DNA of 18,177 bases from positions 1 through 18,177 of the forward strand of contig URPT01000021.1 of the NCBI GenBank assembly GCA_900549845.1. The letters are read 5' to 3'. The notes beneath the pieces were generated by a model, which saw only the letters and a list, made by a program, of their open reading frames with translations, made no database searches and was not told the origin of the DNA. The DNA comes from an uncultured Veillonella sp. (GTDB lineage: Bacteria; Bacillota; Negativicutes; Veillonellales; Veillonellaceae). Positions 1 through 5,940 of the stretch are shown piece after piece (positions within the stretch are counted from its first letter, which is position 1; every line of letters begins with the position of its first letter). The position numbers and the translations under genes are program-made.

Positions 1-53
1 AAACGCCGAAAGTACTTGGCTGGAGACGGCCTGGGAGGATAGGAAGCCGCTGA
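1..53 (+). rRNA. rrf: 5S ribosomal RNA, 3' end only
   Basis: The window begins inside a 5S rRNA. The stretch with CGCCGAAAGTACTTGG, then TGGAGACGGCCTGGGAGGAT and AGGAAGCCGC is the typical 3' half of a bacterial 5S molecule (helices IV/V and the 3' strand of helix I). The 5' half lies outside the window, so the exact 3' end (about 53) is estimated. A strong intrinsic terminator follows within 10 nt, as expected at the end of a 16S-23S-5S operon. Confidence 0.85.
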
Positions 54-60
54 TTGACTA

Positions 61-100
61 AAAGAAAAAGGTCTACCTAAAGGTAGGCCTTTTTCTTTTT
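61..100 (+). terminator. Intrinsic terminator of the rRNA operon
   Basis: Positions 61-78 pair with 81-98 to give a stem of about 18 bp with one G-U pair. The core is GGTCTACCT/AGGTAGGCC. The A-rich 5' flank and the T-rich 3' flank (TTTTTCTTTTT) extend the stem and supply the U-tract. It lies directly after the 5S rRNA. Confidence 0.9.
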
Positions 101-117
101 GCTAGTCTTCGACTAGC
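101..117. repeat. Small perfect hairpin after the rRNA terminator
   Basis: GCTAGTC, a TTC loop and GACTAGC form a 7-bp perfect hairpin immediately after the terminator's T-run. It has no U-tract of its own. Its role is unknown; it could mark an RNA processing site on read-through transcripts. Confidence 0.4.
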
Positions 118-180
118 TAACCCTACTAGAGCCGCCTCCAGCCAAGGTTGTACAAGTAATATCTATGTGTATTTATCAAT

Positions 181-270
181 ACGGACGGAGTGGGAAGCCT
201 AGGGCAATAGGGCGTAAAGGAGCGCAGCGACGCATACGTCCATTGCATCAGGTTCGACGAAGCCCTTAAG
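181..270. other. GC-rich potentially structured block (RNA or REP-like element candidate)
   Basis: By direct count, 181-240 is 37/60 G+C and 241-270 is 15/30, whereas the surrounding intergenic DNA is strongly AT-rich. Nested complementarities are visible: AGGGC with GCCCT, GCAAT with ATTGC, GCGT with ACGC, and GGACG with CGTCC. There is no open reading frame with a ribosome binding site. A structured RNA or a palindromic intergenic repeat would both fit. No known RNA family is recognised. Confidence 0.3.
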
Positions 271-387
271 GTATAGAGTTTAATTTAGTTCATAGTCTTA
301 ACTACTGCCATGGGCGAGTGTGATAGTAAGCCGCGGCTAGTGGTAGATATAAACCCTATCTAACCGATACCGCGGTGCGTAGCACTT

Positions 388-437
388 ATGGTATCGCACC
401 GTAAATCAGTTGAGTAAATTCAGATATATGTAAATAA
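388..437. repeat. Degenerate direct repeat, copy 1
   Basis: This copy is repeated at 465-514 with a fixed offset of 77 nt. The best part (409-437 versus 486-514) matches at 24 of 29 positions and begins GTTGAGT and ends TATGTAAATAA in both copies. The left part (388-406 versus 465-483) matches at 14 of 19 positions. Confidence 0.5.
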
Positions 438-464
438 ATAGCATTATATAGGCACAACGTGCCA

Positions 465-514
465 ATGTTACCGAACAGTAAACCCGTTGAGTTACTTTAA
501 ATGTATGTAAATAA
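465..514. repeat. Degenerate direct repeat, copy 2
   Basis: This is the second copy of the 50-nt repeat described at 388-437, ending just before the hairpin at 516-545. Each copy is preceded by a hairpin-forming segment (365-401 and 451-463), so the larger unit may be about 77 nt. Confidence 0.5.
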
Positions 515-515
515 C

Positions 516-549
516 AAGCCCCGTGATCATAAAATCACAGGGCTTATTT
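516..549. terminator. Hairpin, probable terminator, orientation uncertain
   Basis: AAGCCC/GGGCTT (516-521 with 540-545) and GTGAT/ATCAC (523-527 with 534-538) form an 11-12 bp stem with a 6-nt loop. The 522/539 position is a C-A mismatch in plus-strand RNA but a G-U pair in minus-strand RNA. This hints that the minus strand, downstream of mop, is the functional direction. Flanking T-richness is only moderate on both sides. Confidence 0.4.
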
Positions 550-576
550 ATAACTTATATTATTAATTATATATAC

Positions 577-602
577 AAAAAAAGAGCCGCCTAAGCAGCT
601 CT
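577..602 (-). terminator. Intrinsic terminator of mop
   Basis: Read on the minus strand, AGAGCTGC and GCGGCTCT pair around the loop TTAG to form an 8-bp stem with one G-U pair. A run of seven T follows directly. It lies 8 nt after the mop stop codon. Confidence 0.85.
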
Positions 603-609
603 AGGTTTA

Positions 610-819
610 TTATTCTACACCAACCATTACGCTAGTGGATTTGATAACAGCGACAACTTCTTTGCCAACTGCTAAGCCTAATTCTTTAACGGATTGAATA
701 GTAATGTCAGCAGTAACAATATTATTATTACCTACGTTGATTTTTACGATTGCATTTACAGCGCCTTCTTGGATCTCAACGATAGTACCTTTTAATTGAT
801 TTCTTGCACTTAATTTCAT
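610..819 (-). CDS. mop: Stand-alone molybdopterin/molybdate-binding protein (Mop/TOBE domain)
   Basis: The 69-aa product begins MKLSARNQLKGTIVEI and contains a single Mop domain: the opening SARNQLKGTI segment, a central EGAVNAIVKI strand, and the closing VKELGLAVGKEVVAVIKSTSVMV strand. Small proteins of this kind (the molbindins of Clostridium, about 68 aa) assemble into oligomers that bind molybdate or tungstate in the cytoplasm and are thought to buffer it for molybdenum cofactor synthesis. The start at 819 is set by the ribosome binding site AAGGAG, 6 nt upstream; a longer open frame reaching 942 would run into the tRNA gene and is rejected. No molybdate transporter or cofactor genes are visible nearby. 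The gene is downstream of tRNA-Gly on the same strand and has its own terminator. Confidence 0.9.
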   Translation of the reverse strand: MKLSARNQLKGTIVEIQEGAVNAIVKINVGNNNIVTADITIQSVKELGLAVGKEVVAVIKSTSVMVGVE

Positions 820-856
820 GGATATCTCCTTAAAAAACAATACAAAAAGTATATAT

Positions 857-908
857 ATTATAATATTTTGCATATAATTTGTGATATACATTACATCACA
901 AATTATAT
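857..908 (-). promoter_or_regulatory. Perfect 14-bp inverted repeat (operator candidate) with mop -10 box
   Basis: ATATAATTTGTGAT (872-885) and ATCACAAATTATAT (895-908) are exact reverse complements separated by 9 nt. On the minus strand a consensus TATAAT lies at 857-862, so the -35 region of a mop promoter would fall inside the left arm (880-885 reads ATCACA on that strand, unlike TTGACA). This arrangement suits a dimeric regulator acting at the mop promoter. The right arm touches the encoded CCA end of tRNA-Gly. The regulator is unknown; ModE-like control is only a guess from the gene's function. Confidence 0.55.
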
Positions 909-981
909 GGAGCGGGCGAAGGGAATCGAACCCTCCTCTCAAGCTTGGGAAGCTCGCATTCTACCGATGAACTACGCCCGC
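908..981 (-). tRNA. tRNA-Gly (anticodon CCC)
   Basis: The minus strand reads GCGGGCGTAGTTCATCGGTA at the 5' end and closes with GGTTCGATTCC, the acceptor strand CGCCCGC, discriminator T and an encoded CCA (74 nt in total). The acceptor stem GCGGGCG/CGCCCGC is perfect. The anticodon arm is CGAGC-TTCCCAA-GCTTG, so positions 34-36 are CCC, which reads GGG codons. The T-arm carries the standard GGTTCGATTCC. Another glycine tRNA elsewhere must read GGU/GGC. Confidence 0.97.
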
Positions 982-992
982 AGGATGTACAT

Positions 993-1022
993 ATTGTATC
1001 ATATATGTATCTATACATTCAA
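993..1022 (-). promoter_or_regulatory. Probable promoter of tRNA-Gly
   Basis: On the minus strand TTGAAT (1017-1022), an 18-nt spacer and TACAAT (993-998) lie 11 nt before the mature tRNA 5' end at 981. Both boxes are close to the vegetative sigma factor consensus. Confidence 0.6.
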
Positions 1023-1064
1023 GTAAAGTTAGTCGTCATGAATATACCTATAGTGGTAGTTGTA

Positions 1065-1093
1065 TTGTATTGTTATAACAATAGAGGTATAAA
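1065..1093 (+). promoter_or_regulatory. Promoter with embedded 16-bp palindrome (operator candidate)
   Basis: TTGTAT (1065-1070), a 17-nt spacer and TATAAA (1088-1093) form a good promoter. The perfect palindrome TATTGTTATAACAATA (1068-1083) overlaps the -35 box and fills most of the spacer, the classic place for a repressor. Transcription would start near 1100, giving a very short leader before the ribosome binding site at 1103-1109. The next gene belongs to a family often tied to iron uptake, so metal-responsive repression is plausible. The palindrome is not a clear Fur, DtxR or MntR consensus. Confidence 0.5.
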
Positions 1094-1116
1094 GTAATAG
1101 AAAAGGAGGCATATGT

Positions 1117-2442
1117 ATGTCAAAGATTTATAAAATCCATAAATGGTTATCTATAATATCTGTAGTGTTTTTCTTAATGTTTTGTATTACTGGGCTTATC
1201 CTTATGTTTAGGACTGAGTTAAATGCATGGGCTCAAGGAGGAACACACAATACTTCATCATCTATGGCTATGAGTCAACAAGAAATGTCAATTTTTAATT
1301 ATGCTGATGAAGGAGCTTCATTAGTTAAGCAAACCTATCCATCTAAGGATATTTTAAATATTTCTCCTGCTATGGGGGCTGGACATATTTTACGTTATCG
1401 TATTATTGATTCAGCTGCTACCATAGCTCCTCCAGCACGTATGGGAATGGGTGGTGACTATGCATTATATAATCCTAATACGAAAGCTCTCATTACTACG
1501 CATCATGAAACATCTGCTCATCCTTGGGTGCGCAGTATATTACATACTCTTCATCAACTACATACGCGATTAGATCTCGGAAAAACTGGGATTTATATTG
1601 TAACAATTTTATCTTTTTTATGTGCTTTATCGATTATTTCTGGTATTTTCTTATATGGTCCATTTCGTAAAAGTTTTGCAAAATCTGCAGTATTGTCAAA
1701 TCATATGAAATTAAGTTCATTGCATCGAGAGTTTGCAATGGTTGCTACTGTATGGGGATTTATCTTATGTATTACAGGTGTATGGATAGGTGGATTTTTT
1801 ATTGCCAATGACAGCTATAATGCAGATGTACTACATACTGCAAAGCAAGAGCTTTCATCGGATCAATCCGAAATTTTACAACCATCTGAAGCTATTTCTC
1901 GCATTATGAAAGCTTATCCAGATCGTCAGCTTATATCTATTGATTATCCATCCAAATTTAATGACCATCACTATGCATTTTATTTAGGTGCTGAAAATGA
2001 TGATGATCCTGCTATGTTTTTGGGACAGCCTGTCTATGCTAATTTACATGCTGATTCTGCTAAGGATATGTATTCTACAAAAACAATACCATGGTATTTT
2101 ACTGGTATGACTACAATGATTAATCTCCATATTCATAATCATAATACAATGGTGCTTAAAATATTATGGGCCATCTGGGATATAGTTCTTATTATAGGTA
2201 TTATAACAGGCATTATGATGACTATTATAAAGAAATTTGTTAAATCTCGTGCTATGGAATCTAGAGCACCCGTTGAGATACAACATGTTTGGCGTAAACC
2301 TATCCTTTATAGTATTTTAGTTCTCCTAGGTTTTATTGTGCCTCTTTGGTCTAATCCAATCACAAATAGTATAGCTGCCATTTGTTTAAGCATTCCACTT
2401 ATTGGATTCTTAATTTCTCTGATCAGAGGGAATAATTATTAA
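1117..2442 (+). CDS. PepSY-associated transmembrane protein (PepSY_TM family)
   Basis: The 441-aa product is an integral inner-membrane protein. It opens with KIYKIHKWLSIISVVFF, the typical HxWL start of PepSY_TM proteins. Membrane segments are visible at about residues 11-31, 158-180, 207-229, 347-371, 396-414 and 417-436. Conserved histidine motifs lie beside them: LHTLHQLH (about 142-149), SLHREFAMV (201-209) and NLHIHNHNT (336-344). Two extracytoplasmic loops (about 32-157 and 230-346) hold the PepSY-like regions. Family members are often found with siderophore or haem uptake genes and are thought to act in reductive iron release, but the activity of this one is unknown. The start is fixed by AAGGAGG, 7 nt upstream. 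It stands alone, divergent from tRNA-Gly, with an operator-like palindrome in its promoter. No clear terminator follows. Confidence 0.8.
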   Translation: MSKIYKIHKWLSIISVVFFLMFCITGLILMFRTELNAWAQGGTHNTSSSMAMSQQEMSIFNYADEGASLVKQTYPSKDILNISPAMGAGHILRYRIIDSAATIAPPARMGMGGDYALYNPNTKALITTHHETSAHPWVRSILHTLHQLHTRLDLGKTGIYIVTILSFLCALSIISGIFLYGPFRKSFAKSAVLSNHMKLSSLHREFAMVATVWGFILCITGVWIGGFFIANDSYNADVLHTAKQELSSDQSEILQPSEAISRIMKAYPDRQLISIDYPSKFNDHHYAFYLGAENDDDPAMFLGQPVYANLHADSAKDMYSTKTIPWYFTGMTTMINLHIHNHNTMVLKILWAIWDIVLIIGIITGIMMTIIKKFVKSRAMESRAPVEIQHVWRKPILYSILVLLGFIVPLWSNPITNSIAAICLSIPLIGFLISLIRGNNY

Positions 2443-2533
2443 TCAGTATTTTATTAGCTTGCTCCATAAGTATAAGTATGTCGCAAATGTTTGATTACTC
2501 TAGACTTAATCCGCATGGTTCATCATTAGTTTA

Positions 2534-2563
2534 TTGATTATTTTCGAAGTGAAATGATATAAT
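2534..2563 (+). promoter_or_regulatory. Probable promoter of the nhaA pair
   Basis: TTGATT (2534-2539), an 18-nt spacer and TATAAT (2558-2563) precede the first nhaA start by 71 nt. That gives a leader of about 65 nt that is very AT-rich and has no obvious riboswitch fold. Confidence 0.6.
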
Positions 2564-2634
2564 AAATTTAAATAAATAGTTTTTATGTATAAAATTCTGT
2601 ATTTATATTTATAATTGAGAAAGTGGTAGTTACT

Positions 2635-3789
2635 ATGAATTATATAAAAGCATTTATTCAGTCTGAATCATCTGGCGGTATTATGCTCTTACTTGCCGCT
2701 ATTCTTGGTGTTATTACAGCAAATTCTTTTCTAGCAGAACAGTATTTCGCCTTAATGCATGTGTATTGGGGACCTATGGATATACTGGAATGGGTTAATG
2801 ATGGGTTAATGGCACTCTTTTTCCTATATGTAGGGCTAGAGATTAAATCAGAAATGATTTCTGGCGAATTGAATACAAATTCAAAAAGAGTATTACCACT
2901 CTTAGCTGCTTTTGCAGGTGTTGTTACACCTGCTTTAGTATATTTCTTAATTGCTGGTTCTGTCCCTGAGTATACCCATGGATGGGGGATTCCAACAGCT
3001 ACAGATATTGCATTTGCCATAGGTGTTATTATGATGCTTGGTAAACGTGTATCTCAAGCTATGAAAGCTTTTCTTTCTGCCTTAGCTGTTATTGATGATT
3101 TAATTGCTATTATCGTTATAGCTATCTTCTACGGTGCCGGCGTAGATTTCCCGTATTTGATTGGTGCCGCTATCGTAACAGGCGCATTGTGGTATACTAA
3201 TAAACAGGGGTATGTGAGACCTGTATTATATGGTGTATTGGGTGCAGTTCTTTGGTATTTTGTATTAAAGTCTGGCGTTCATGCAACTATTGCTGGGGTT
3301 GTCTTAGCTATGACGATTCCTGCAACAGGTAAACTTGATGGTGAAACAGTATATCCTATGCATAAATGGGCAGATAAACTGAAGCATTGGGTTAATTTTT
3401 TAATTATTCCTTTATTTAGTTTCTTAAATGCAGGGGTATCCTTTGCTGATGTTTCTGTAGATCATTTATTCCATCCTGTTGTACTAGGCGTTTCATTAGG
3501 CCTTATTTTAGGTAAACAGTTTGGTATTTTCTCTGCAGTTTTCGTTTTAGTTAAATCTAAGATTATCAAGATGCCTACTAATACAACATGGCCAGAGGTT
3601 TATGGTACTGCCATCGTTTGTGGTATTGGTTTTACTATGAGCTTATTTGTAGCTACATTGGCATTTCCACCTGGTGTCAATCAAGAAATGGCTAAAATTG
3701 GTATCTTTATAGGTTCTATTATTTCTGGTTTATTAGGTGCTATAGTTTTAATTTTGGCATATAAAATAAGAACTTTTAAGCATAAATAA
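2635..3789 (+). CDS. nhaA: Na+/H+ antiporter NhaA, first of two tandem copies
   Basis: The 384-aa product matches the full length of E. coli NhaA (388 aa) and aligns from its first residues (MNYIKAFIQSESSGGIMLL against the known MKHLHRFFSSDASGGIILI). NhaA sits in the cytoplasmic membrane with about 12 helices and exchanges 2 H+ for 1 Na+ (or Li+), controlling internal pH and sodium. The catalytic set is intact: TATDIAFA with Asp124, VIDDL with Asp154/Asp155, GVHATIAG with His216 and LGKQ with Lys294 (equivalents of D133, D163/D164, H225 and K300). The start at 2635 is chosen by this alignment; an upstream in-frame GTG at 2623 adds four residues and also lacks a better ribosome site. Translation signals are weak here (only GAGAAAG upstream), unlike the second copy. 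The second copy starts 28 nt downstream, so the two are probably co-transcribed. Confidence 0.95.
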   Translation: MNYIKAFIQSESSGGIMLLLAAILGVITANSFLAEQYFALMHVYWGPMDILEWVNDGLMALFFLYVGLEIKSEMISGELNTNSKRVLPLLAAFAGVVTPALVYFLIAGSVPEYTHGWGIPTATDIAFAIGVIMMLGKRVSQAMKAFLSALAVIDDLIAIIVIAIFYGAGVDFPYLIGAAIVTGALWYTNKQGYVRPVLYGVLGAVLWYFVLKSGVHATIAGVVLAMTIPATGKLDGETVYPMHKWADKLKHWVNFLIIPLFSFLNAGVSFADVSVDHLFHPVVLGVSLGLILGKQFGIFSAVFVLVKSKIIKMPTNTTWPEVYGTAIVCGIGFTMSLFVATLAFPPGVNQEMAKIGIFIGSIISGLLGAIVLILAYKIRTFKHK

Positions 3790-3817
3790 TGAACGTATTA
3801 TATTAGGAAGGAATCAT

Positions 3818-4990
3818 ATGGAACGGATATTTGTATTTTTACGTTCTCCTGGTTCGGCGACTGCTGTTCTACTAGGAGCTACACTTATTGCATTAATCGT
3901 AGCAAACTCTCCATTGGCGACACAGTATATGTCACTTGTTAATTTGAAACTAGGTCCACTAACAACTATGGAGTGGGTAAATGATGCATTAATGGCGATT
4001 TTCTTCCTCTTTGTTGGGTTAGAAGTAAAGCGTGAATTGGTAAGTGGCGAGCTTAATACGAATGCAAAGCGTATTATGCCAGGTATTGCTGCATTATTTG
4101 GTGTGTTAGTACCTGCTATTATTTATTATCTTATTGCAGGCTCTAGTGAAGTGTATGTTCATGGTTGGGCTATTCCAACAGCGACAGACATTGCTTTTGC
4201 TATAGGTGTTATAACTGCATTGGGATCTAGAGTTCCTAACTCTATGAAGGTCTTTTTGACCGCCTTAGCTGTTATTGATGATTTGATTGCTATTATCGTT
4301 ATTGCTATATTCTATGCATCAAATCTGAATCTTTTCTATTTATTTGGTGCCGTTGTTGTAACGGGTTTATTGATTTACTGTAATCGGTCTGGTTATGTTA
4401 GATCTTTATCCTATATCATTCTTGGTTTGATTCTATGGTATTGTATACTTCGCTCTGGATTACATGCTACTATGGCCGGTGTAATCTTGGCGATGACAAT
4501 TCCAGAACGCGGTAAGATTGGTCGTAAATATGTTAGACCAATGCAACATTGGGAACATTATTTATCTAACTGGGTAAGCTTTGTGATTGTTCCTATTTTT
4601 GCTTTCTTTAATGCCGGTGTAAGTCTTGCTGGATTCGGTGTAGCAGATTTAACACATCCTGTTGTTTTAGGTGTTGCACTAGGCCTTATTTTAGGTAAAC
4701 AAATCGGTATCTTTGGTGCTATGTTTGGGATGATCAAGTTAGGTATTGTACCTATGCCAGCAGAAGCTAACTGGAAATTTATTTATGGTACCTCCATTGT
4801 ATGTGGTATTGGTTTTACTATGAGTATATTTGTTTCTGTTTTAGCTTTTGATCCAGGTCATGCTCAAGAGATGGCTAAGGGTGGCGTATTAATAGGTTCC
4901 ATCATTTCTGCCGTTATTGGCTATATTTACTTACGCATTATTGGTGCTAAGCGTAAGGAATGCCATATAGGTGTATATCATAACTGCTAA
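3818..4990 (+). CDS. nhaA: Na+/H+ antiporter NhaA, second of two tandem copies
   Basis: This 390-aa paralogue aligns without gaps to the first copy over about 375 residues. The catalytic positions are the same: Asp124, Asp154/Asp155, His216 and Lys294. In residues 111-166, 44 of 56 are identical, and the helix IV/V core around the paired aspartates is identical for 16 residues. The C-terminal tail differs: after YLRIIGAKRK it ends ECHIGVYHNC, with two cysteines and two histidines. Such a tail is not typical of NhaA. A good ribosome site (AGGAAGGAA) precedes the ATG by 5 nt. Two copies may differ in pH activation or ion preference, or simply raise dosage. A hairpin terminator follows at 5012-5087. 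Confidence 0.95.
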   Translation: MERIFVFLRSPGSATAVLLGATLIALIVANSPLATQYMSLVNLKLGPLTTMEWVNDALMAIFFLFVGLEVKRELVSGELNTNAKRIMPGIAALFGVLVPAIIYYLIAGSSEVYVHGWAIPTATDIAFAIGVITALGSRVPNSMKVFLTALAVIDDLIAIIVIAIFYASNLNLFYLFGAVVVTGLLIYCNRSGYVRSLSYIILGLILWYCILRSGLHATMAGVILAMTIPERGKIGRKYVRPMQHWEHYLSNWVSFVIVPIFAFFNAGVSLAGFGVADLTHPVVLGVALGLILGKQIGIFGAMFGMIKLGIVPMPAEANWKFIYGTSIVCGIGFTMSIFVSVLAFDPGHAQEMAKGGVLIGSIISAVIGYIYLRIIGAKRKECHIGVYHNC

Positions 4991-5011
4991 AATTAAATAG
5001 TTATTATAAAA

Positions 5012-5087
5012 GTCTCCATTATTGACTGTCTATAAAATCAAAACATAAAAACTTTACTTGATTAGGCAGACTTTAATGGAGATTTTT
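5012..5087 (+). terminator. Terminator after the nhaA pair
   Basis: TCTCCATTA near 5013 pairs with TAATGGAGA ending at 5082, and CTGTCT (5026-5031) pairs with AGGCAG (5064-5069), with a few internal mismatches between. The intervening loop is about 30 nt. TTTTT follows at 5083-5087. The long loop makes this less canonical than the other terminators in the window. Confidence 0.6.
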
Positions 5088-5245
5088 CATTGCTATACTA
5101 TATTTCTATGATATATATGTAGTACTAGATTTGAGATATAGTTAAAAACGTGCATTATATATGCATTTTTTGTATTGCTATCTCAATATGGTTTATAGAT
5201 TATTTAAAACTGTATAGTATACTACTGATGTAAGGTGAGGTGTAT

Positions 5246-5854
5246 ATGGTTAAGAAAATAATTATCGCATGTACGCTTGTTTGTATGACTACAATGGTAT
5301 CTTCCGTATCATTGGCAAAAACGATTGATCGGGGACAACGGGGGCACCATGTTAGCAAGGTGCAAACCATGTTAAAGCATCAAGGTTTTTTACATGATTC
5401 TGTAGATGGTATTTACGGTCATAATACGGAACAAGCTGTACGGAAATTTCAAAAGTCAAAGGGACTCGCTGTAGATGGTCGCGTTGGTCCTAGTACGATG
5501 AATGCTTTAGAAAAGATGGAGACTCGTTATGGTGGACATGGTACAGAATTAAGTCATAATGGTGTACCAAATAAATACTCTCGCGTTTTAACTATGCAAG
5601 CTAGTGCTTATTCTGCTCAAGATCCTGGCAATGGTAATTATACGGCTACAGGTAGTCGCTTAAAGAAGGGCATCGTATCTGTAGATCCAAAATTAATTCC
5701 ATTAGGTACGCGATTATACATTGAAGGTTATGGTTATGCTGTAGCTGATGATGTTGGTGGCGCTATCAAAGGTCATAGAATTGACTTAGCTTATGATTCT
5801 CGTTCTGAAGCATTGCAGTTTGGTCGTCAAACTGTGAAGGTTTACGTTTTATAA
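5246..5854 (+). CDS. Secreted cell-wall protein with PG-binding and 3D domains
   Basis: The 202-aa product has a signal peptide (MVKKIIIACTLVCMTTMVSS then VSLA, likely cleaved before Lys25). A peptidoglycan-binding type 1 domain follows (about 27-91, with RGQRGHHVSKVQ, DGIYGHNTEQAVRKFQ and DGRVGPSTMNAL). The C-terminal 3D domain spans about 114-202. Its three namesake aspartates are in SVDP (147), ADDVGG (169) and HRIDLAY (180). The 3D fold resembles the catalytic barrel of MltA lytic transglycosylases and occurs in Bacillus YocH, YabE and related autolysins, so a role in peptidoglycan cleavage is likely but not shown. The start at 5246 follows AAGGTGAGG with 5-nt spacing; an in-frame GTG at 5240 overlaps that site and is rejected. 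It is monocistronic, between two terminators. Confidence 0.85.
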   Translation: MVKKIIIACTLVCMTTMVSSVSLAKTIDRGQRGHHVSKVQTMLKHQGFLHDSVDGIYGHNTEQAVRKFQKSKGLAVDGRVGPSTMNALEKMETRYGGHGTELSHNGVPNKYSRVLTMQASAYSAQDPGNGNYTATGSRLKKGIVSVDPKLIPLGTRLYIEGYGYAVADDVGGAIKGHRIDLAYDSRSEALQFGRQTVKVYVL

Positions 5855-5940
5855 TAAAAACTCTCTAGTACATATAATAGTGTAATAGACTATAAGGTCT
5901 AAACTTACAGTATTATATGAGGACTAGAGAGTTTTTATTT
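5855..5940 (+). terminator. Very long hairpin terminator after the 3D protein gene
   Basis: TAAAAACTCTCTAGT (5855-5869) pairs perfectly over 15 bp with 5923-5937. Inside it, ATAATAGTGTAA pairs imperfectly with TTACAGTATTAT, and TAGAC/GGTCTA closes the tip. The stem begins immediately after the stop codon and ends in TTTTTATTTT. Flanking A and T runs would let it work in both directions. Confidence 0.85.

Larger units (their letters stand above)
118..515. other. Long non-coding interval behind the rRNA operon
   Basis: I find no credible protein gene in these roughly 400 bases on either strand. The interval is structured rather than empty. It holds a near-copy of a 5S segment in inverted orientation (131-146), a GC-rich folded block (about 181-270), two alternative 7-bp hairpins (365-401), a short hairpin GGCAC-AAC-GTGCC (451-463) and a degenerate direct repeat. 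It could hold an unannotated RNA gene, repeat elements, or decayed rRNA-flanking sequence. I cannot tell which. Confidence 0.6.

Noticed and set aside
388..514. CRISPR array
   Set aside because: There are only two degenerate copies with a 77-nt period, and no further units or cas genes are visible.
872..908. CRP/FNR-type binding site
   Set aside because: TGTGA and TCACA are present but separated by 11 nt rather than 6, so the spacing does not fit that family.
820..942. N-terminal extension of the mop frame to 942 on the minus strand
   Set aside because: It overlaps the tRNA-Gly gene and the inverted repeat, has no ribosome site and adds unconserved residues. The start at 819 has AAGGAG and matches the family.
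908..1116. Integrated element using the tRNA-Gly gene as attachment site
   Set aside because: No integrase gene and no direct repeat of the tRNA 3' end is visible in the window. The neighbouring genes look like ordinary chromosomal genes.
5150..5180. Hairpin TGCAT...ATGCA followed by T-run as a terminator
   Set aside because: The stem is only five mostly AT pairs, and a better terminator for the nhaA pair lies upstream at 5012-5087. It could still be a weak backup.
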